Source of the DNA: F23-B02 sp045601285
GTDB taxonomy: Bacteria; Bacillota; Clostridia; Oscillospirales; Oscillospiraceae
Assembly: GCA_045601285.1 (NCBI GenBank)
Contig: JAZRZJ010000019.1
Coordinates: 1-9,103 of the forward strand
Length of the DNA stretch: 9,103 bases
Direction of reading: 5' to 3'
Below are positions 5,922 to 9,103 of the stretch, piece by piece. The notes below the pieces were generated by a model. The model worked only from the letters and a program-made list of their open reading frames with translations, was not told the DNA's origin and searched no databases. Position numbers and translations under genes: made by a program. Every line of letters begins with the position of its first letter. Positions within the stretch are counted from its first letter, which is position 1.

Positions 5922-6896
5922 TTACTTGCAGAAGCAGCCTCTTGCTTTTCTGAATTCGGTGATCCTATTATCGATGATACGGCCCTTTTCAATGACAGTG
6001 GCTTTTTTAAGCTGCTCCGGAAGCTCAGCCTCCACGAGGGCATCCAAATACTTTGAAATGCCCCTGCTCAAATCCTTGGACACGGTAAAGGGGAACATCG
6101 CAGGGGTATTGTCCACCGCGTAATGAATGACGCCGTCGATCTCATACACGGGGTCATCGATCGTGGTGGGATGGGAGCTTTCTATTCCCAGGTGAGGGTC
6201 GCACGACACGTCAATTATCAAGGTCCCGGGGCGGAACTTTGGCAGATCGGATTCATAAATGACGTGGTCTGTCCTTGAAGTGTCCCACATCACGCAATTT
6301 ACCAGCACGTCATACTCGTACATTTTCTTCATGAACAGCTTTTCAAGCCGTCTGCCGTAAACGTCAATGTCTGCACCCAAACCGTGTAAAATTCTCATTG
6401 CGCCTTTCGCAGTCTGACCGTTGCCGAGTACGGCGACCTTGCAGTCGTAGGGCATCTTTCCGCAGTAGCGGAACGCGTGAAGCACCGCCGCCTCACCCGC
6501 GACCTCTCTGTTGCGGTAGAAGATATATCTTCCGTCCTCAAAAATCTCTTCCCAGGCAATGACCGTGTGTTCATGCTCTAGAACGCTGCCCGTAAAGTCA
6601 ATATTCTGCACGGCGTGAGCCCAGCCGAAAAGTATCTTCCCGTCCTCAAGTGTGTCAAGATAGTCGGCATCACCCAGCTTAACGTCGGTTATTACGTCGC
6701 ACTTCATGACCTCTTCTCTGGGAACACAATGGCAGCCGCATTTAAGGTATTCTTCATCGGCAAAACCCAGGGCCCTGCCGTATCCCTGCTCAAAGAACAG
6801 CTTGTCGCAATGCTTAATTCCCTTCAGGTCATCAGGCAGAATTGCCTTTCTCTTTTCATTGTTTTTATGGCTGATAAGAAAACCGATACTATTCAT
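5922..6896 (-). CDS. ceo: N5-(carboxyethyl)ornithine synthase
   Basis: NADPH-dependent opine-type dehydrogenase that reductively condenses pyruvate with the side-chain amino group of ornithine to give N5-(1-carboxyethyl)ornithine; the Lactococcus enzyme also makes the N6-lysine analogue. The 324 residues match the roughly 313-residue Lactococcus lactis Ceo over the whole length as I recall it. The start MNSIGFLISHKNNEKR carries the basic segment implicated in substrate binding. FFEQGYG and GFADEEY follow, then KILFGWAHAVQN, AWEEIFEDGR, the Rossmann motif VAVLGNGQTAKGA (154-166), LVNCVMWDT, IIDVSCD and HYAVDNTPAMFP. The fold is that of the alanine dehydrogenase/PNT family, the main alternative annotation, but the HAVQN and WDT blocks fit Ceo better. 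Minus-strand GGAGACA (6901-6907) supports ATG 6896. It has its own strong promoter and is monocistronic. Confidence 0.88.
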   Translation of the reverse strand: MNSIGFLISHKNNEKRKAILPDDLKGIKHCDKLFFEQGYGRALGFADEEYLKCGCHCVPREEVMKCDVITDVKLGDADYLDTLEDGKILFGWAHAVQNIDFTGSVLEHEHTVIAWEEIFEDGRYIFYRNREVAGEAAVLHAFRYCGKMPYDCKVAVLGNGQTAKGAMRILHGLGADIDVYGRRLEKLFMKKMYEYDVLVNCVMWDTSRTDHVIYESDLPKFRPGTLIIDVSCDPHLGIESSHPTTIDDPVYEIDGVIHYAVDNTPAMFPFTVSKDLSRGISKYLDALVEAELPEQLKKATVIEKGRIIDNRITEFRKARGCFCK

Positions 6897-6931
6897 TGCT
6901 TGTCTCCAACTCTGATTTTTTGTTGTTTACT

Positions 6932-6960
6932 ATCATATTTAAATTTTCACGGTTTGTCAA
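6932..6960 (-). promoter_or_regulatory. Strong sigma-A promoter of ceo
   Basis: On the minus strand: TTGACA (6960-6955), exactly 17 bases (6954-6938), then TATGAT (6937-6932). The spacing is optimal and nine to ten of twelve consensus positions are evident. It predicts transcription start near 6925 and a leader of about 28 nt carrying the GGAG site. Confidence 0.8.
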
Positions 6961-6972
6961 ATCAGTATTTAT

Positions 6973-7073
6973 AATTAAGCAAGCGCTGATTAAATCGTCT
7001 TCGGCATCTTGCCGAATGAATCATCACTTACTAAACTCCTGCCTAAGCGGCAAGAGTTTTGCTATGCTTAATT
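6973..7073. other. Possible structured element (three-way junction), function unknown
   Basis: AATTAAGCAAGC (6973-6984) pairs with GCT-A-TGCTTAATT (7061-7073) as a 12-bp closing stem with one bulge. Inside are two hairpins. One is TGATT/AATCA (6987-6991/7019-7023) plus TTCGGCA/TGCCGAA (7000-7006/7010-7016). The other is AAACTC/GAGTTT (7033-7038/7054-7059) plus TGCC/GGCA (7040-7043/7049-7052). An alternative stem, TCATCACT (7021-7028) with AGTGATGA (7099-7106), competes with it. It could be a small RNA, a decayed mobile-element end, or chance in AT-rich DNA. No known class is recognised. Confidence 0.3.
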
Positions 7074-7150
7074 TCCAAAGAGCCGAATACGCATATTTAG
7101 TGATGAGTGAATAGTGAAGAAGCAATAAGTAAAAATCCTTCATGCTTGCA

Positions 7151-7312
7151 CATCTGCCGTCCGGCACCAAAATCCGCTCACTTCGTTCGCTCAAATTGAG
7201 GTCACAAGTTCGAGCCCAAAACTTGCATGGGGTGAGCGCGAGAGGGGATTGTTATCCCCTCTCGCTATAATTGAGCGTAGCGGATAAATGCGGCGGAGCC
7301 GCTACCAAAAAG
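7151..7312 (+). repeat. Dispersed 162-bp repeat, copy 1
   Basis: Direct copy of 8942-9103 with 4 mismatches and no gaps; weaker similarity (ATGCTTGCA against ATGCTGCG) continues a few bases leftward to about 7142. Contents in order: GCCGTCCGGC, CGCTCAAATTGAGG, the tRNA-T-arm-like stretch GGTCACAAGTTCGAGCCC (7200-7217), a perfect 12-bp hairpin GCGAGAGGGGAT/ATCCCCTCTCGC around TGTT (7238-7265), TTGAGCG...GCGGAT that can pair back with ATCCGC...CGCTCAA, and GCGGC/GCCGC. It has no coding potential I believe. It is followed by the terminator hairpin at 7307-7344. Confidence 0.9.
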
Positions 7313-7478
7313 AAGAGACACACTTTCGTGTGTCTCTTCTTTTTGTGAAAGAGCGACCAAATTGTACATCTGCGGGTCCGTCACTTGCTGTGGGCGTTAG
7401 ATCCACGCTGCCGACGATCTGCGCCGGTTCCTGTTCGCTGAGTACAAATCTGTCTTTCATGATAATAGCTTCTTGCAT
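7302..7478 (-). CDS. Doubtful 58-residue ORF downstream of asparaginase
   Basis: Reads from ATG 7478 (or the in-frame ATG at 7460) to TAG at 7304-7302. The first 40 residues look protein-like and of mixed composition (MKDRFVLSEQEPAQIVGSV, then an acidic Pro/Ser-rich stretch). The last 16 (KRRDTRKCVSSFW region) are encoded by the terminator hairpin and repeat edge, which is not usual for a real C-terminus. There is no clear ribosome binding site. It starts 40 bases after the asparaginase stop and could share its transcript. It may be a gene fragment cut by the repeat, or chance. I recognise no family. Confidence 0.25.
   Translation of the reverse strand: MQEAIIMKDRFVLSEQEPAQIVGSVDLTPTASDGPADVQFGRSFTKRRDTRKCVSSFW
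7307..7344. terminator. Perfect 17-bp bidirectional terminator hairpin
   Basis: AAAAAGAAGAGACACAC (7307-7323), loop TTTC, then GTGTGTCTCTTCTTTTT (7328-7344), with no mismatch. The A-run and T-run ends make it usable in both directions. For the minus strand it is the first convincing terminator downstream of the asparaginase gene. Its first six bases are also the last six of the 162-bp repeat. Confidence 0.8.
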
Positions 7479-7517
7479 TAAATAATTCCGAAAGATCTGT
7501 TTAACTGATAGTTATGA

Positions 7518-8510
7518 TTATTCGATGCAGAGCATATCGTGATGCACCTGTCGGTAAAAAAGCTCTTTGGCTTTATCGAAATCGTTTGTCTGACCGAGCA
7601 CCCACATAAGTTTTGCAAGCGCCGCCTCTGAGGTCATATCATGCGCTTCAAAAGTCTTCAGATTATCCTTAACAACTGCGCCGACCTTGTATACCGAAAG
7701 GTCGCTTCCCTCGTTGGGCACCTGCGTCGTCATTACAATGAATTTTCCCTTATCTGCCGCTTCCTTTACCTGATGAAAATAGTCCGAGTATTCGGGGAGC
7801 CCGCCCACTCCGAAGCTTTCAATGACCAGTCCGTCGTAGCAATCAAGCGCACAGCGCATGAGATTGTTGTTCATACCGGGTGTCAGCTTCATGAGCCCGA
7901 CGTTGGGGTCAATATAGTCATAAAAGCGCATATCCCCATCCGTGGTATCAGGAAAATATCTGATAATGCGGTGATTCTGTATCTGCGCAAGGCAGGGGAA
8001 ATTCACGCTTGCAAATGCAGCAAAATTTTTGGAATAATTCTTCCTCGCCCTCGTTCCGGCAATTACGCTGCCGTTAAACACGACGCAGATATTGCGGCTT
8101 TCATCATCCGAGGCATAGATAAGCGCATCGATAAGATTTTGCTTCGCGTCCGTTATGTCCTCGCACATGGGCTTCTGTGCGCCTGTGAGAACGATCGGCT
8201 TGCCGCTGTTTTCAATCAGATAGCTCAGTCCCGCAGCCGTGTACGCAAGAGTATCCGTGCCGTGCGTTATGACAAAGCCGTCGTAGTCATTGTAGTTTTC
8301 TTTGATAATGCCCGCAAGTATTAGCCAATGTCCGGGGCGCACATTGGTACTGTCGAGCGAAAACGCCTGCGCACATTCCACCTCACATATAGATGCGGCA
8401 AACGGAATTGCTTCGAGCAGGGCATCAGCGCTCAGCGCAGGTGCAAGCCCGTTTTCCGTCGGTGCCGATGCGATAGTACCGCCCGTGCCTATAACAAGTA
8501 TCTTTTTCAT
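7518..8510 (-). CDS. ansA: Type I L-asparaginase
   Basis: Hydrolyses L-asparagine to aspartate and ammonia; cytoplasmic, since the protein starts directly with the catalytic MKKILVIGTGGTIAS motif and has no signal peptide. Of 330 residues, the nucleophile is Thr12 in GTGGTIAS, the substrate-binding Ser54 lies in LDSTN, the second motif ITHGTDT gives Thr85 and Asp86, and Lys157 follows in GTRARKN, completing the Thr-Lys-Asp set. GAQKP (110-114) and ESFGVGGLP (231-239) are also typical. The mobile loop after Thr12 reads ENGLAP where many asparaginases carry a catalytic-loop Tyr; I see no Tyr there. The start at 8510 has only a weak upstream GGCGGTGAT element. Strong promoter at 8607-8635; nearest clear terminator at 7307-7344. 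Glutaminase side activity cannot be judged. It lies between two direct copies of the 162-bp repeat. Confidence 0.93.
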   Translation of the reverse strand: MKKILVIGTGGTIASAPTENGLAPALSADALLEAIPFAASICEVECAQAFSLDSTNVRPGHWLILAGIIKENYNDYDGFVITHGTDTLAYTAAGLSYLIENSGKPIVLTGAQKPMCEDITDAKQNLIDALIYASDDESRNICVVFNGSVIAGTRARKNYSKNFAAFASVNFPCLAQIQNHRIIRYFPDTTDGDMRFYDYIDPNVGLMKLTPGMNNNLMRCALDCYDGLVIESFGVGGLPEYSDYFHQVKEAADKGKFIVMTTQVPNEGSDLSVYKVGAVVKDNLKTFEAHDMTSEAALAKLMWVLGQTNDFDKAKELFYRQVHHDMLCIE

Positions 8511-8606
8511 AGCATCACCGCCATTTTATTTTTGTTTTTTTATACAATGTAATTTGAAAAAGGATAATGCTGTTTTTTAATAATTGGCTATGTCATTTTT
8601 AATAAT

Positions 8607-8635
8607 ATTTTATGCTTTTAAACGAACAATGTCAA
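8607..8635 (-). promoter_or_regulatory. Strong sigma-A promoter of the asparaginase gene
   Basis: On the minus strand: TTGACA (8635-8630), exactly 17 bases (8629-8613), then TAAAAT (8612-8607). It predicts a leader of about 90 nt. A short dyad ATGCT-TG-AGCAT (8638-8649) lies directly upstream of the -35 and might be an operator. Confidence 0.75.
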
Positions 8636-8661
8636 TGATGCTTGAGCATTCAATTCGCATC

Positions 8662-8713
8662 TGATACTATTCTCTCATAAAAAGCAGAAACTTTTTATGA
8701 GAGAATAGTATCA
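8662..8713. repeat. Perfect 23-bp inverted repeat with 6-base loop
   Basis: The arms 8662-8684 and 8691-8713 are exact reverse complements, starting TGATACTATTCTCTC and ending at an A-run, around the loop CAGAAA. There is no T-tail beyond either arm, so it is not a typical terminator. It lies about 27 bases upstream of the asparaginase -35. Candidates are a mobile-element end or a recombination or protein-binding site. Confidence 0.8.
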
Positions 8714-8765
8714 CAAAAGCACACCATGGTTTTGGGCCATTTTTTGGCCATGAAAGCATAAAAAC

Positions 8766-8850
8766 AGCCTCGAAGCAGCCGCTTTGACCGCCACGAGGCT
8801 ATGATCTGCTGGTATTTTGCCTGTTTTTGCTTAAATTGCCCAAAAACAGG
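8766..8850. other. Two further hairpins between the palindrome and the tRNA fragment
   Basis: AGCCTCG (8766-8772) pairs with CGAGGCT (8794-8800); on the minus strand it is followed by GTTTTTAT, so it may act as a weak terminator there. CCTGTTTTTG (8820-8829) pairs perfectly with CAAAAACAGG (8841-8850). A further GGCCA/TGGCC pairing lies at about 8735-8749. I see no gene in this stretch. Confidence 0.45.
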
Positions 8851-8851
8851 G

Positions 8852-8893
8852 AAAAACCCCGCTTTTGCCTTGGTAGACAAAAGTGGGATTTTT
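8852..8893. terminator. Terminator behind the tRNA 3' fragment
   Basis: AAAAA-C-CCCGCTTTTG (8852-8867) pairs with CAAAAGTGGG-A-TTTTT (8878-8893), with one wobble and one mismatch, across a 10-base loop. On the minus strand it directly follows the CCA end of the tRNA fragment and ends in GGGGTTTTTC, the usual arrangement behind a tRNA gene. The A/T ends make it bidirectional. Confidence 0.75.
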
Positions 8894-8895
8894 TA

Positions 8896-8923
8896 TGGTG
8901 GACGATACAAAACTCGAACTTGC
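8896..8923 (-). pseudogene. 3' fragment of a tRNA gene (T-arm, acceptor strand, CCA)
   Basis: On the minus strand: GCAAG-TTCGAGT-TTTGT (8923-8907) is a T-arm with a consensus TTCRANY loop and a 5-bp stem including G-U pairs. ATCGTCC (8906-8900) is the 3' acceptor strand, then discriminator A and CCA (8898-8896). It most resembles the 3' half of Firmicutes tRNA-Val genes as I remember them. No matching 5' half (GGACGAT, D-arm, anticodon arm) is found upstream; the sequence there is the 162-bp repeat. GGACGGC at 8953-8947 could pair with the acceptor strand at 5 of 7 positions plus a wobble, but that would give only a 58-nt, two-armed molecule. Most likely a broken tRNA gene or attachment-site remnant. 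Confidence 0.55.
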
Positions 8924-8941
8924 GGACGGCCTGATGCTGCG

Positions 8942-9103
8942 CATCTGCCGTCCGGCACCAAAATCCGCTCACTTCGTTCGCTCAAAATGAGGTCACAAGT
9001 CCGAGCCCAAAGCTTGCATGGGGTGAGCGCGAGAGGGGATTGTTATCCCCTCTCGCTATAATTGAGCGAAGCGGATAAATGCGGCGGAGCCGCTACCAAA
9101 AAG
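8942..9103 (+). repeat. Dispersed 162-bp repeat, copy 2 (cut by window end)
   Basis: Same orientation as copy 1, exactly 1791 bases to the right, with 4 substitutions, including TTCGAG to TCCGAG in the T-arm-like part (8991-9008) and GCGTAGCGG to GCGAAGCGG. The 12-bp hairpin is intact (9029-9056). The window ends at the AAAAAG that starts the terminator hairpin in copy 1, so the true right boundary is unknown. Its left end adjoins CGGACGGC (8923-8930), which pairs with GCCGTCCG (8947-8954) inside the repeat; copy 1 lacks that partner. Confidence 0.9.

Noticed and set aside
6896..7114. Plus-strand open frame of 72 codons upstream of ceo
   Set aside because: It runs through the ceo promoter and the structured element, has no ribosome site and has low-complexity composition.
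7250..7271. TATAAT (7266-7271) inside the repeat as a promoter
   Set aside because: No -35 element at acceptable spacing; TTGTTA at 7250 is only 10 bases away, and the TATAAT overlaps the end of the hairpin.
7288..7485. Plus-strand open frame of 65 codons at the repeat edge
   Set aside because: It is encoded largely by the repeat and the terminator hairpin and has no start signal.
8695..8880. Minus-strand open frame of 61 codons through the hairpin run
   Set aside because: It spans several hairpins and half of the palindrome, with no ribosome site. It is more likely non-coding.
8896..8953. tmRNA 3' end instead of a tRNA fragment
   Set aside because: The acceptor strand and T-arm do not match the tmRNA end I know (CCCGCC...CTCCACCA type), and no tag-coding region is nearby.
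8801..9061. Plus-strand open frame of 86 codons over the tRNA fragment and repeat copy 2
   Set aside because: Its sequence (GGRYKTRTCGRP and so on) is simply the antisense of a tRNA 3' end followed by the repeat, a common false gene call.

Overview
The window looks like a chromosomal segment of an endospore-forming, Gram-positive Clostridia, plausibly Oscillospirales or a relative. The reasons are a full-length SpoVT, strong AGGAG-type ribosome binding sites, vegetative-type TTGACA/TATAAT promoters, short intrinsic terminators, and an exported protein ending in three S-layer homology (SLH) repeats. This placement is an inference from gene content, and I cannot name a species.

Left half, plus strand. 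spoVT (178-717) ends in its own terminator. Next is a monocistronic gene for a secreted family I.5-like zinc lipase carrying a triple SLH cell-wall anchor (868-2784), with its own promoter and terminator. A second promoter then drives a two-gene operon: a cytoplasmic metallo-beta-lactamase-fold hydrolase (2879-3490) overlapping by 7 bases a small papain/C39-like protein of unknown function (3484-3972). The stop codon of the latter lies inside the first terminal repeat of a 166-bp MITE-like element (3970-4135). A near-consensus promoter and a ~155-nt leader then precede an exported metallophosphoesterase with an Fn3-like tail (4334-5659).

Middle. The metallophosphoesterase gene converges on a minus-strand gene for N5-(carboxyethyl)ornithine synthase (5922-6896). 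The space between them holds overlapping terminators for both directions and a four-unit array of TTTGGTGCA-type sites with a 20-base period. The synthase has a very good promoter (TTGACA-17-TATGAT). Just upstream of that lies a roughly 100-base stretch that can fold into a three-way junction.

Right part. A minus-strand type I asparaginase (7518-8510) has a strong promoter (TTGACA-17-TAAAAT). It is bracketed by two direct copies of a 162-bp repeat (7151-7312 and 8942-9103, 4 mismatches); the second runs off the window end. The repeat contains a 12-bp hairpin and a tRNA-T-arm-like stretch. Copy 1 is followed by a perfect 17-bp terminator hairpin. Next to copy 2 is a genuine-looking tRNA 3' end (T-arm, acceptor strand, CCA, terminator) with no recognisable 5' half. 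A perfect 23-bp palindrome lies between the asparaginase promoter and this fragment. This part looks like accessory DNA shaped by repeat-mediated rearrangement.

The genes do not form one pathway. Two products are predicted to act outside the cell (lipase, phosphoesterase), and two handle amino acids (ornithine/lysine plus pyruvate condensation; asparagine deamidation). I see no CRISPR array, transposase, phage gene or obvious defence system. The least explained items are the repeats and structured intergenic sequences, plus the unusual domain combination of the lipase.
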